From the NCBI GenBank assembly GCA_021234155.1, contig JAJEKV010000001.1, forward strand, positions 13,936,356 through 14,000,355: a stretch of 64,000 nt of DNA. Direction: 5' to 3'. Every line of letters begins with the position of its first letter. Position 1 is the stretch's first letter. The notes under the pieces were generated by a model, which was not told the DNA's origin, made no database searches, and saw only the letters and a list, made by a program, of their open reading frames with translations. A program made the position numbers and the translations under genes. This DNA comes from Isoetes taiwanensis. Taxonomy: Eukaryota > Streptophyta > Lycopodiopsida > Isoetales > Isoetaceae. Shown piece after piece: positions 24,020-35,521 of this stretch.

Positions 24020-24190
24020 CTTACTGGGTACATTGGTTAGAGTAGTCTTATTAGGACATTGAGTTATTTTGGTAGAGGTTCGAACTCCCGTATTTCATAT
24101 TCTAAAATCTTAGGCAAAGCCGTATAGAGGTTCGATATTCCCTCAAAACCTAGGCAAAATCGTATTTCATATTTCGAAATCATAGGCGCC
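24020..24190 (+). mobile_element. tRNA-derived repeat (SINE-like)
   Basis: A box-like TGGGTACATTGGTTAGAG starts at 24025, and B box GGTTCGAACTC lies at 24077-24088. The separation of about 50 bases fits a tRNA gene or SINE head. A possible anticodon arm (GTC, 7-base loop, GAC) lies between them. The sequence after the T arm does not close a cloverleaf. Instead a body follows in which CGTATTTCATATT and TAGGCAAA(A) occur twice, separated by another GGTTCGA-like box. A SINE or a decayed tRNA are the two readings. Confidence 0.5.
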
Positions 24191-26640
24191 TCTAATCATA
24201 AATGACTATAAGCGAAACGAGAGGTGCCCAGAGGCCCCAATATACAATCTGGGTCGTGGGATCGACGAATCTGATGACTGTGGTAGTCCAGATGCACCTC
24301 GTTTACATAATATGTAATTACTAGAAAAAGTGCTCAAGCGTTCTTTGGGCTTTTCAATAGGCATAAGTTCAAGAACTAATAATATTAGCGAAGTTTGAAA
24401 ATAAGAATGCATTTGTTTTTGTTGCTCCATTTTCAAGTGCAAAGGCATCCTGTTAATGTACGGAATTATATTGCATCTCACATTTGTAACATATATTGCT
24501 TAGAGAAGACGAAAGTAAGTAGATGAAAAAATAATCTAATATTTGATGTATAGAATTTGTCGCAAATGAGAGAAAAGCCTTGAGATCTGCAAATAATGGC
24601 ATGTTGGGTTGGATTTAACCATTTGAAATGGGTAATTTGAAACAATTTTGAATTGCAAATGAGAATTGTACTCATTATCAATTTCTTGAAGTATGATGCG
24701 TAATTTCCATACATGTGGATACCAAATAAATTCAAAAGGTGGATTTCGTGGAACCTCCCCTGTCAATCCATTGAATACATGGTACAACAATTGAGGTTGC
24801 ACAAAAGAAAATGAAGTACAATATAGAGCATTTGAGTTTGCCGAGGTAACAAAGAACTTCACCATGTCTATGAAATTCTTCCTCCAATTAGAATAAGAAC
24901 TTCACTCTATGGAATCTCACGACCAATTTATTGCAGATAGTGTAGACAACCTAGCAATGTGACATTCAATATCAAGTTAGTCAATAAATAAAGAATCATT
25001 ATCACGTGGGAAGAGTAGATCATTGATACGAAATAGAAGTAAAATTCAAGGCTTTGCATTTCGGAGTATCCTCTCATATATTTGTATGATAACTTATGCA
25101 CGGGCCTACTGACTAAATTTGGAATTGGATTTGTATCAATGCCGAACCAAACATTGTAGAAACAAGTCCCAAAGAATAATGCATTGAGAGAATACAAATA
25201 AATGCAGCTTCAATGGGATGAACAAAATCCCATAAGTCGTTGGATGGATAGAGACTTGCAAACCAAGATTTTGTGATAGCTTGCAACATATTGTGATTTG
25301 ATATGTTGATACCGCTTAAATCGGACTATTAAAACACATCCTTACATCAAACAAACCTTCCTCCAAAAGCCACATTGCAGATTGAATAACATTCTTTCAC
25401 TTCATCGCTTTTGTTTCTATATATGAGAGGCATCTCGTATTTAGGCATGACCAAGAATCGTATATCTGATTACTAAGGCAATAATACTCCATGATTGGAA
25501 TTTCTCAAATGGCTTTTGTGCCTCCATATGCAAGACATCTTGGCATATGTACCAAATTTAAAATTGTATCAATGGGAGCATTACTTTCATACTCCATCCT
25601 GTATAATTTCAAAGATGTATACCTCTGTACCTCGCCTATGGTCATTCTAGACATCTTAAAGCTTCACTACCCGCACCATGTTCAATACATCATGCAATTA
25701 ACATATTCTATCATCACACCCAAAGAATAGCAATTGATAGAAGCAACATTAGACTTTAATGCCAATTCTGGCGGGGACATGATCTATGTTCCTAGACCTT
25801 TATGATTAAAAAAAAAAAATCCTTGGACACCTTTCCAAGCTCTACATACGCATTCCACCAAAAATGATTTTCGTAACCTTTATAAGCTCTTCCCGATCTT
25901 CTCCGAACGAATGACTTTTATACTCTACCATTCAAAGACTCAAGCACTTGCAACGGAAATCCAATGTTCTAAATTGAAAGGCTTTCTTAAGATGCCGCCA
26001 TCAGATGGGACCATGTTTATGACACCTAATTTGAGACCGAGTTTAGGACACCGGACCTTATGCTTTTCGAGAGAAATCGGTCAAGGAGATTCTTTGCACA
26101 TGTCATTCCATTTATGCCGCTTAGCATCACTTAAAAGACATCCCGGACCTGACCCTCGTGCATTCGGCCCGTGTTCATCACTTCTATACTCTTGTTTGTC
26201 GCTTCTACCCTAATGTCCTCTTTTGGATGATGCCCTCGACTCCATTGTTTCATGTGAATGGACCAGATTCAATGTTTCTGCTCTCAATGCCTCTTTGGTT
26301 GGTTTAGGATGCCATACCGAAGCCAAAGAAACCCTTCAATGGCGGAGAGAGAATTGAACTCTTTGGACTATACTTGAACCACCACCAAAAAACAAAGGAT
26401 CGTAAAAAGCCCCGCCCACGGAAAAAACATGCTCATTCCTTGTACTTTGGTCTTCTAAATTTTTTAATTCTATTTGCTTCTACAAGTCTATATATAGCTT
26501 CAAAACTGAGTAGTTAGGGCTACAAAGAGGCATGAATCTAGAGAGTGTTGCCGAAAATGGAGGGAAACATGATGTTAAATTCAGCATGCACCGGTGTGCC
26601 AAACTCAAAAGTGCAACACTACAACCTGCGGCATCTTTTA
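24191..26640. other. Unrecognised region
   Basis: Several frames of 80-110 residues exist on both strands, for example minus 24536-24865, minus 24928-25197 and plus 25911-26213, but none matches a family I know. The minus strand from 25200 to 24500 reads with protein-like stretches (FFGTCFYNVWFGIDTNPIPN; FIWYPHVWKLRIILQEIDNE) that may be remains of one gene. I cannot name it. Confidence 0.35.
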
Positions 26641-26642
26641 GC

Positions 26643-26836
26643 CACCTCATCTCATGTGATGCTTCAAGGCAAGGCCGGATGCCTTTTGAATGCTAAAAAG
26701 ACTTTCCGTAAAAATGTCCGAATTTCTATTATTCCTTTCACCTCATCTCATGTGATGCTTCAACGCAAGGCCGGATGCCTTTTGAATGCTAAAAGACTTT
26801 CCGTAAAAAAATGTCGAACCCCTATTATTCCTTTAC
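26643..26836. repeat. Tandem duplication, 96-base unit
   Basis: Two copies (26643-26738 and 26739-26836) share CACCTCATCTCATGTGATGC, the segment GCCGGATGCCTTTTGAATGC and CTATTATTCCTTT. They differ at few positions, so the duplication is fairly recent. No coding role seen. Confidence 0.85.
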
Positions 26837-27735
26837 ATCTATAAACCACTAAATTCCAAGTGAAATAGAACTGGATGGGTTGAATTTCACATGCAAATGA
26901 ACCCTTGCCAAATGGGCACACTTCGAAACATGGCGATAACACCAAAGATTTGGAAAAATGTTCCCTGTTGGTCATAAAGTACAAGTATAATATACCTTAG
27001 CATCCCATCGTATATATTGTTGACACGTAAATGACAAAGAAGACATACTTATACACAAACATGGAAACATATCAAAGGCTCGATGCCAAATGAAGAAGAG
27101 AGATTGAGACTAGTTACACATAATGCTTTCTAAAAAAGAAGGAAAAAAATCTCATATTTGTAGTTATACAACTCACAATCTTGATGCTTTTCGGCGTGTC
27201 GAAATAATTCCCAACGCAAAGCTCATCTCCGAGTCGCTAAGGTCTCATACTTCCACCGAATTGGCCACATAATTTGCACATGCGTCTGTCTCACCTTTGA
27301 AGCTCCTGTGTCTTTTGAGAAGGTGAGTTCTATTTATGTATCCCCTGCAAGAGATAAACAAAGACAAAATGAGCTCAACCTGAAATGTGTATCTAAAGCA
27401 AAGACAAAAATAATCACCATCCAAAAGCGTGTATCTAGTGATATTTAGAATGGATTAACCATGATATTTCAGGAGAATTTTACTCAATAGCCATGGCTTT
27501 ACAAAAAACATAGAATTATCATTCGGTCAACTATCATATAGGGCCATTCTAGCAGTTCACACTTTTAAAGATGATGCACAAGGGTGTGCATGACATGGGG
27601 AATGTAGTTTGACTAAAAGCATGAAGAATAACCACAAGCTCATAGCGATAAGACAGGAATTTAGCAAGATGTATAATTTACCAAAATCTATGCTAAAAAA
27701 AAAAACTCATTCTGTGATAGAATCGAACCTAGGAA
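26837..27735. other. Intergenic, nothing recognised
   Basis: AT-rich sequence with short A runs; no convincing frame on either strand. It lies downstream of the UGT pseudogene. Confidence 0.45.
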
Positions 27736-27739
27736 GAGA

Positions 27740-28900
27740 TAAAATTTACCTGCACAAGCTTTGAAATCTTCTTATGGGAAGATGCCATAAACGGTCCACT
27801 TTTCTCTCGCTCTTTCATTATTTGTTGACTTTTCAAAGCACCCATCACTTTATCCAACGCTTTTTCTTTAAGTATGGTTTTAAATGCCTTTGTTTGCTCA
27901 ATTCTAAACCTAATGCAATCTCTTCGACTTGTTTTTGAGAGAGATCACTGCAACACCGCCAAAAAGAAATATAGAGCACCTTTAAAGGAAGTTGATTGTC
28001 TAACCATTCAAGGCATTCAACATTCTCTTCCCGAGAGCACCCACTACTCCAACTCCATCATCTTCTTACATTACAATCTCCAAATGCTTGTGCGTGAAGT
28101 AGCGGACCCAATGCTAAGAGTTTAGGGTTATGCTCCCGACATACTTTCGAGCATCGGCCTCGTGGCTTCAAACGTATTGGCAAGAACCCAAGTTGATCTA
28201 TTCACTTGCTCAGATCTGTAAACTTGAGATGGATAATCCAAGGTCAAATGGGTCTAGATTATGGAGCGACCACGGCAAATCAAAGGGATTAAGTTAGGAA
28301 TTCGGGAATGCTTGTAACCGTTCAACACATTCCCTTGATGAAGCTGAAAAGAACGTAAAATATGACCCCAAGAATTAGGGCAAAAGCTCAACTTGATGCA
28401 AATTGAAAAATATGACCCTCAAGAATCGGGGCAAAAGCTCAAGAATCGATAATAGGAAGTACCTTTGGCCTTGACGGAATAATGCCCTCAAGAAAAAGCC
28501 GATGGGCCTCCGGATTAACATAGTATGAGCGATGGCGTCGCCCGCAACAATGAGGCAATGCCGTATTTTTGGCATAAAATGCGCGCCCGTGGCAAGAAAG
28601 AATCAAATATAATGCAAGAAATTTTGAGATTTTGCTTGTGAATACGCTCTAGGACGAGCTGTTCTATCTCATTTGCTCAATTCCAGCTGCGGGAATTGAT
28701 AAAAAGGTCGTGAATCGCCTACATTTTTTTCCCTCGAATCGATCCAAAATGCTAGCCAATGATACGACGGAACTCATGACCCCAAGCCTGCTCCAAAACG
28801 CTATGAAAGGGGCCGTGTATTCACAACAATTAGAGCATGGATGCTATCGCTCATGTTCCGCTCGAAAGCATGGATCCTACTTCCCCTCAATGGCATCAAC
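27740..28900 (-). pseudogene. UDP-glycosyltransferase (family 1) pseudogene
   Basis: Plant UGTs transfer sugar from UDP-sugars to small molecules. On the minus strand, allowing frame changes, the family order is visible: LVLERIHKQNLKISCIIFD (about 28645) corresponds to the CII-x-D-SFLPW region; an AKNTALPHCC-like segment with EAHRLFLEGIIP (28570-28470) follows; then RSTWVLANTFEATRPMLES (about 28200), the usual WVLANTF-E-LE site; GPLLHAQAF (about 28100); ECLEWLDNQLPLKVLYISF (28030-27980); and LSQKQVEEIALGLELSKQR (27945-27890). Immediately after this, where the sugar-binding PSPG box should come, the sequence jumps to a C-terminal helix (EKALDKVMGALKSQQIMKE, then SSHKKISKLVQ, 27860-27750). The PSPG box is missing, so it cannot bind UDP-sugar. 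Several frame breaks confirm a pseudogene. Confidence 0.75.
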
Positions 28901-29016
28901 GCGATAGGAAAAGGAAGCCGCCAAACAAAACCGCCTAATCAAGGGACCAAAATACCTTAAAATTTTTCAACGCTAAAGATTGCGCCTGCACTATCACAAA
29001 ATGCCTTTTTATTATT

Positions 29017-29046
29017 ATATATAGATATAGATATAGATAGATAGAT
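29017..29046. repeat. (ATAG)n-type microsatellite
   Basis: TATAGATATAGATATAGATA followed by GATAGATAG, at the left edge of the readable MULE fragment. Confidence 0.8.
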
Positions 29047-29059
29047 GTGGAGGTTTGTC

Positions 29060-29960
29060 GTAAAGAGACATTGAAGCTACTGGATGAATTCAAGGAAAAT
29101 TACAGTATATGAACAAGGTGTGGACCAATAACATCATATATTGGATAATTTGCACAAGGATATATCCACATGCCAACCAAGGGATAAAAGCTGGTATAGA
29201 GTCTTACCATGGCCACATGAAAAGAAGGTTAGGGTTCTCTAAGCATACTTTGAGAGGAAGGCAAATTGATTGGCTGATTTACATGCTGATGGGTATATTA
29301 CAAACCCACATGTCATTTGATAGGTTCTTAAAGGATGAGTGTTTTAAAACCAACAGGAGACAGGAGCACATAGTTGAGACAGCCATTATAGGTGCATGAG
29401 ACCTTCCAGATGATGCTGTTAAATGGCTGAACTTCAAGGAGTGGAGGGCTGAGGTGTGGAGTCAGAATATGGATACCTGGAATGATAATTGAGAGGCATT
29501 ATCTTACTTAGTAGATGTGGCATATGAGCATTGATCCACCTGTGATTGTCCATAGGGTATGAAAGGGAATATGTGCAAGCACTAATTTAAGGTGATCCGA
29601 ATGGTGGCCAAGTACGAATGGAGAGATGTTTTAAGGTTCTGTGGGACTTTACATGGATCTAAAACTGGCGGCTTTGTCCAATCTAAAGTGTTTTACCGAG
29701 GCATATGATGACACCTTGCCTCCTTGAGAAGAAGGGCCATGCAATGATCTTTCATCTGATGATGAAATTATGGACCAACGCATTGTTGGTTGTTTGAGTC
29801 AAAACATAAAGATACTAGCACATATGACACAATGACGACAATCAAGGAGACCATAGCTAGGAGCCCTCAAGTATGGTCAAAAGCTAAGTTCATTTTGGCT
29901 GAACTTAGCAATCAGTTGGCACGGCTAAGTGGGAGCAACATTGTCATGGCCCAAGTCTAG
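29060..29960 (+). mobile_element. MULE-type transposase C-terminal remnant with SWIM finger
   Basis: The frame at 29109-29399 reads VWTNNIIYWIICTRIYPHAN, then GIESYHGHMKRRLGFSKHTL and GRQIDWLIYMLMGIL, matching the end of a MULE/SWIM-type transposase where an N-x-x-IES-x-H/N-G-x-LK stretch follows the catalytic domain. Past a stop the sense continues (LPDDAVKWLNFKEWRAEVWS), and at 29537-29583 there is a SWIM zinc finger of the form CxC-x-n-CxH (TCDCP then GMKGNMCKH) interrupted by a stop codon. Readable sequence fades by 29960. The catalytic DDE part and any terminal inverted repeats are absent. It is a dead 3' fragment, either of a Mutator-like element or of a domesticated FAR1-like gene. The stop codons favour a transposon relic. 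Confidence 0.7.
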
Positions 29961-30239
29961 CCATGGTAAAAGACTTCAATGGAAAGACCATTGTTATACT
30001 AGTACCTTTCATGGAGAGCCACAAAAAGAGGAAGAAGGCCAGTGCACTTAGCATTTTCCCAAAGGAATGCAAAGACCATATCACAAAATGTCAAGGTATT
30101 TACATTCATGCAAAAATTTACTCTTTGAAAGAATCTTTGTTTTTAGCCACTTAAATAATATCATGCGATGCTGCGTTTAGGTGAAGGAATAACCTGCATG
30201 AACAAAAAGGTCAATTATACAAGTAATATGGCATATTCC

Positions 30240-30720
30240 ACAAGTTATTCTGTGGCATTCTCCGATGGTCTTGAAATATCAAAGGCCATCGTCAACTAGG
30301 CCTTCACAATTAAATGCAGTAAGGATATTGATGAATGTTATATCATCAGGTTTGGCACCAAAAGCTGGCATGTTTTCAAAACATTTCAACGCCTATTTAG
30401 TTTCCTCTAACTGGGCATATCCTACAACCAGGACCACATTGTCATTTCGCAGGACCACATCAACCATTTGGCAGAAATATTACATCATTTGACCACATCA
30501 TTTAGCAAGAATATTACATCGAACAGAAAATGAACTGACTTATATATGTAGTGATAGTGATAACTCTGTCAGGCTTCATGTCTTTAGCTGGCATGTCTTC
30601 AAAACACTCAAGGGCAAGACATCCATCAGCATGATCAGTGTAACCTGCAATCATGCCCCTCGCAAAGCATTTATCGTGAAAAATGCATGCCCTTTTTCTG
30701 GGTCTATGGGTCCATGCATT
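30240..30720 (-). pseudogene. Pentatricopeptide-repeat (PLS-type) pseudogene
   Basis: The minus strand carries at least two PPR motifs. Upstream, near 30690-30560, is MIAGYTDHADGCLALECFED, then MPAKDMKPDRV. Downstream, near 30440-30270, is VVGYAQLEETK, then ALKCFENMPAFGAKPDD, ITFINILTAFNCEGLVDDG and YFKTI. These follow the land-plant PLS pattern (GY-x-Q-x-G-x-EAL-x-LF-x-M, then KPD-x-TF-x-x-x-L-x-A-C-x-x-x-GLV-DEG). PPR proteins bind organellar RNA. Here only a few motifs remain, the stretch between them is disrupted, and stops interrupt the frame, so it is a fragment of a pseudogene. Confidence 0.65.
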
Positions 30721-30724
30721 TTTT

Positions 30725-33188
30725 TTTTTAAAGGACGACAATCTATTATCAAGGAATATCAAGATACATACAAGGGACTTGTGACATGGGACTCACAATC
30801 TAGAGGACGAGATGGTCCACTAAGCAAAACCACCCATACGCAGTACATAATCATACTCCTTGTGCCACCTTGAGGCGTTTAATGGCCTCATCACAATCAA
30901 CATGTTCGCGAACATCGATGATCATCGCTGGACATCAAGTTATCATGCCACCAATAGAACGAGGTAGGATAGCCTGCGTGAGATGACATAACCGACTTCT
31001 TCCGCGCTGCCTTCTTACAATTGACCTGTTGCCATGACTCTTTAGCGACCGAAGATTAGGACCATCAGCCATAACAACCTCGGAAGGATGAGAAGCGGAA
31101 GCAACAAATGGGGAGAGTGGTAGGAACTATAGGCGCAGGACGGTGCTAAGGATCTACACCATTTGAACTGTGTGTAGAGCATCTTCCATAGCCGAGGAAT
31201 GCAAGGCAACTGGCAAAGGTTGATCATGAATAGATGATGAAATAACAATAGGAGCTTGAACCTGAGAAGAATCTTAAACAAAGCTCGAGATGCACGAGTA
31301 CCTCGATGAAAGCTAGCAAAAGCCTCCTTATCGTGAAACAAACGGGCTATTTCGGACCATTCAAGCTTAAGATCCAACTTCTTATACCAAGGCCCGCTCT
31401 TCACAACTACATAACTGCAAAGGCGAGTCCACAGCATAGAAACACAAATCCTTGGACCATTCATGATGGAGTGTGAGATATGAACCCCAAGTCCTGCTGC
31501 AATTGCAACTAGAAATTGATGAGCCATTAGATCGAGGAAGATTAGGTAACCGCAACTAGAAATTGATGCGGGAGGAAGATTAGGTAACGAGAACGCAAAG
31601 GCATCTTTAATGCACTAACCGATCGATGTAAAGCCGAGAGTAATACCGGTACATTATATATTCTCCACCAAGTGGATCAATCCCTCTTGATACCAAAGAG
31701 ATGCAGATTGCACAAGCACTCTACAAAAAACCACCATATCTCGCACCTTCATTTTCAAAAAATATAGAACCCAAATGAGAAAACAAAGGGAAGAATAAAG
31801 GAAGGGGCTGCCATAGGCATAATTTGGGCAATTTGGGTCTTCCTCGGGTGCTCCAGATCAATTAGCTAGAGCTTGCTTGTAGAGAAAGAAAGGCATGAGC
31901 ATTGGAGCTTGTGGATCCAGAGCCAAGCAGAGCTGGGATTGCTTGCAGAGCAAGAAAGGTGAGGAAACTCTGCATGTGAATATGTTTTAATTTCCTGTTA
32001 TACTATGACGTCACTTTTTTTTTTCAGTTATTATTTTCTAGGGACACACATCACTCTCAAGCTTTTTCCTAGATAATACATCAAACAAAAAAATGAAACT
32101 GGCTTATATATGTAGTGATAGTGCATTAGTATGACCATTCTTTGTTATATATCTTGGCCCATATTTAAGCCATGGTCTTAAATTCTATTAGGTAATAGGA
32201 AAACGTGGTATCTATGTTTATGGAATTATTAAGAGCATGTTTGAAGGTGATTGTTTATGAGATACAAGGATTGATGCAATTCCAGCACGTGACCTGCCAC
32301 CTCATTTAAATTGTTTCATGCAGTTGGATCTCATTGGATCTCATTGAAACCCCTACAATAGCCAGTCCTATATTTGGCCTCAAATTGCTTATTGGGATAG
32401 ATTGGAAGGTCATTGTCCACGTGACCAAGGTTGCGTACTTGTCTGAAGATGTTCTCTATGCTGCTATAATTGTGAGTGTTGCCAAAGCAATGATTTAGTT
32501 CCTAAACAAAGTAACAATATGGTTGGATAATATGTGCACAGTTGCAATGCGTCATACTTACCAATACTTTTGCATTTAGATTGCCTAAACTTGAACCTCC
32601 AATCTCATGCAGACTAGTCTTGTTTATAATTCATGTTGTTATTCTATTATTAATCAAAATATTTCATCATTCATAGGCGTAATAAATTGGAACCATATGT
32701 AATGTTATATGAAAGATTTTGCATTGAAGTGAGGGTTAGATTTAATGCTGAATTTTAGTCTTTGGGCAAATTTGGAAGGATATTTTAGTGTGAACAAAAG
32801 TATACTACTATAACTGTCTACTTCTATATGAAAAACAAAATATAAATCATGGGGTTGATGAAATGAAATTAACTCTATTCATAAGCAAGAAAGCCTTTAT
32901 GCATTACACGTGCAGGAACAAATTACACCATGAACATCTGAATCTCACCAACTTTATGGGATCCCAAAATATATTTGGTAGTCTTATCTGTTTTTTTTTT
33001 TTTCTTTTTGCTTAATTGCCTCTACGACCTTTGATGTTTTTACATATACACCATTCACATGCGCCACACTATCTCCCCCTGATTGGGGTTATTAAAAAAA
33101 AATTTGAAACCCTTCCGATTTTCAGATGTGGAAACCCTTCCAAATTTCCGTGAAAACTGGAAGGGTTTCCACTGAAGCACGGTAGGTT
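30725..33188. other. Mostly unrecognised; one 161-residue minus ORF
   Basis: A minus frame at 31042-31527 gives 161 residues with a hydrophobic Leu-rich second half and no family I know. A 47-base segment ending CTTATATATGTAGTGATAGT occurs both at 30515-30560, within the PPR remnant, and at 32078-32124, as direct repeats 1.56 kb apart. The rest is AT-rich and non-coding, with a T run at 32991-33003. Confidence 0.35.
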
Positions 33189-34021
33189 TCAATCCGTGAG
33201 AGACCCAGTCGGGTCCCTAAGGAATTTCTGAAAAACAGACATCCAGAAACCATTTCATATCCATGATATTTGGAATAGAATAAGAATGTGAAGGTACTAT
33301 TATTTTTCAATGGAAATAGATACTAAGTATTACGGGGCTTTGCTAAATGGATTTCATTTTTTCAAAAAGTGGAGTAGTACTATGAATTTTCAAAATTTTG
33401 ACCCTCTGGACCTAACTGGGTCCATAAAGAACTTGAACTTCAAACTTTAAGGAATTATTTCTAAAATTCTACCATAGATTTTCCTAATTCTTCTTTACAT
33501 AGATTTATCATATCATGATTTACAAGATCGAAGAATTAGAATTCCTAGGAAAAATCATTTTGAGAAACGCTAAAGACTTTGAGAATAAACTTGATCCCTT
33601 TGCATTCGCTCCACATTATGTTTTGGTAATAGAAGCTTTCTATATTTTCATAAATTTTTCCTTATATGTACACTCATGGAGGACAACATATTGTGAGTAT
33701 ATCGACAAATTCTTTATCTCAAGCTAAAATAGAATTTCAAAAAAGTGTAATGCATTGGGTTCATCAAGGGACAACTCTAGTGTATGATAATCAATTTGTC
33801 AACACCACAATCAAATGCTAACACAAGCATTCATGCCTAACTATATAGACCTTGCAAACGCCTTTCCGTGTGCCTTTTGCTAGTTTTTATAGTAACCCAT
33901 TCAATTTTTTTAGGATATGGTATATGGTCTCGTGTTAGTTACTACAAAGGCAACACCACTAATGCATGCTCAAGAGTATGGATCTCCACCACCACCTCCA
34001 CCACCTGTGGGAGGTATTGAT
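33189..34021 (+). repeat. Left copy of an 830-base duplicated segment (LTR-like plus gag start)
   Basis: Matches 35522-36365 over its whole length with scattered small differences. It includes the first about 60 bases of the gag reading frame of fossil A and then stops matching. I read it as the leading part (probable LTR and leader) of a second, internally lost copy of the same element. Confidence 0.7.
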
Positions 34022-35521
34022 TTAGGCTCCCAAATTTAAATCCTAAGGGTTTCCACCGAAGCACGAATTTTTAGGGATTTTCAAAAATTTCCCACGAATG
34101 TTTAGTAGGTTACGTATCACATTTTTTATTAGAATATTCGCCCTGAGTTGATACGAAGTTGTCCTTCCAAGAAGACATTCGCCATGTAATCGAACCTAGG
34201 ACAGGAGCGCATTCGCCCCCAATTCTATAGCTTTTTGTGACTAAAAATCTAGTATTCATCATGATTTATACAAACACTGGCTTTTGAGCATCACAAGATT
34301 TTCTGCAAGTTCTTCCTTGAGATTTGTGTAACTTGATAGAGTTGTCCTTGTTCCATTTGCAAGTAATGTATTTCATGGAATCAATTTGGTTTTAGAATTG
34401 AATAGATGACCTAGAAATACTAGATTTCCTCCATAAAGACTTCCATTTTTATGCCTTGAATTCAAACCCATTTCTACTTTGAGCATAAGTTATAAGTGTA
34501 CTTGCCTATATTTTTGAATTATAAAGCTTCAGCAACAAAAAAATTCGCCAATTGCTGATGAAAAGAGATGGATTATTTGACATATTCGCCATTAAAATTA
34601 ATCTTATTCTTCTTTACATTCGCCAACCATTCTATATAAATTGCATTGAAAAAATAAATAAAAGCATCCGTGCTCTTCTTCACAGCTGCAGGTGTCGGAA
34701 TTGAGAGGCGCTTTCCTCCGATTTTTCACTGGAAAAATTTCATCCCAGGCAAATGAAGGTCGAGTCGTGTCTCCAAAATCTCCTCCTGCATAGATTTGGG
34801 CTCAGAAACAATTGGTAAGGCCGAGTCCTTCCTAAAAATTTGCTCCGCCGATGTAGATCCATGCTCACACGCCTCTGTTTTTTTTTTTTTCAATAGGTTG
34901 AGATTGCTTGAAGGCATTTTGGGCTTTTAATCCTTACATTCAAAATTGAGAACAACATTCCAATCAAAGACTAAGAAGAAAAAACTAGCAAGCGTAACAT
35001 TATAATGACTACCCTACACTGCTTGTGTAACAAATAAAAGTCAATAATTTAACTAACAAAATCTAATGACAATTTGTCAACTATTAAACTTAACAAAGTA
35101 TTCAACCTAATAATGTCAACTATTGAACTTGACTAGTTATTTAACACTAGAGTTGTCTCAGGGACCTGTTTAAGTTCATCAACCCGTATGGGTCCCTCAA
35201 TCCCTTCTCCATATTACAGACTAGTTCTTCATGATACTTTTGAGATCTTAAATATGAACACCTGAATTGTAAGATTAACTCGAAGTTGTACCACCATATT
35301 CAATGGCAAAATAAAATTCTTCACAAGTTTGGCACAATCGCATCTTGAAATACACTCAATTCAATGGTTTTGATGATATGATATAATCTCATGACACTCA
35401 ACGTGGAATACAAATTTCAAGATAACATTAATTTTCTATGAACATAACCTACAAATGCTACTCATTTTTCAAATTTCATGTAATTTCATAAATATTTGAT
35501 GTATCAATGAGCAAATCATAA
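34022..35521. other. Spacer between the duplicated segments
   Basis: AT-rich, no coding sequence recognised. A 25-base echo of the sequence just left of the first duplicate (AGGGTTTCCACYGAAGCACG, at 33165 and 34052) suggests that more than one rearrangement occurred here. Confidence 0.45.

Noticed and set aside
24536-24865. GLTGEVPR phrase that looks like an LRR
   Set aside because: No neighbouring LRR units in phase; a single phrase is not enough.
31690-31712. TTTGGTATCAAGAG on the minus strand as an LTR-element primer site
   Set aside because: It departs from the TGGTATCAGAGC consensus after eight bases, and no gag, pol or LTR pair lies beside it.
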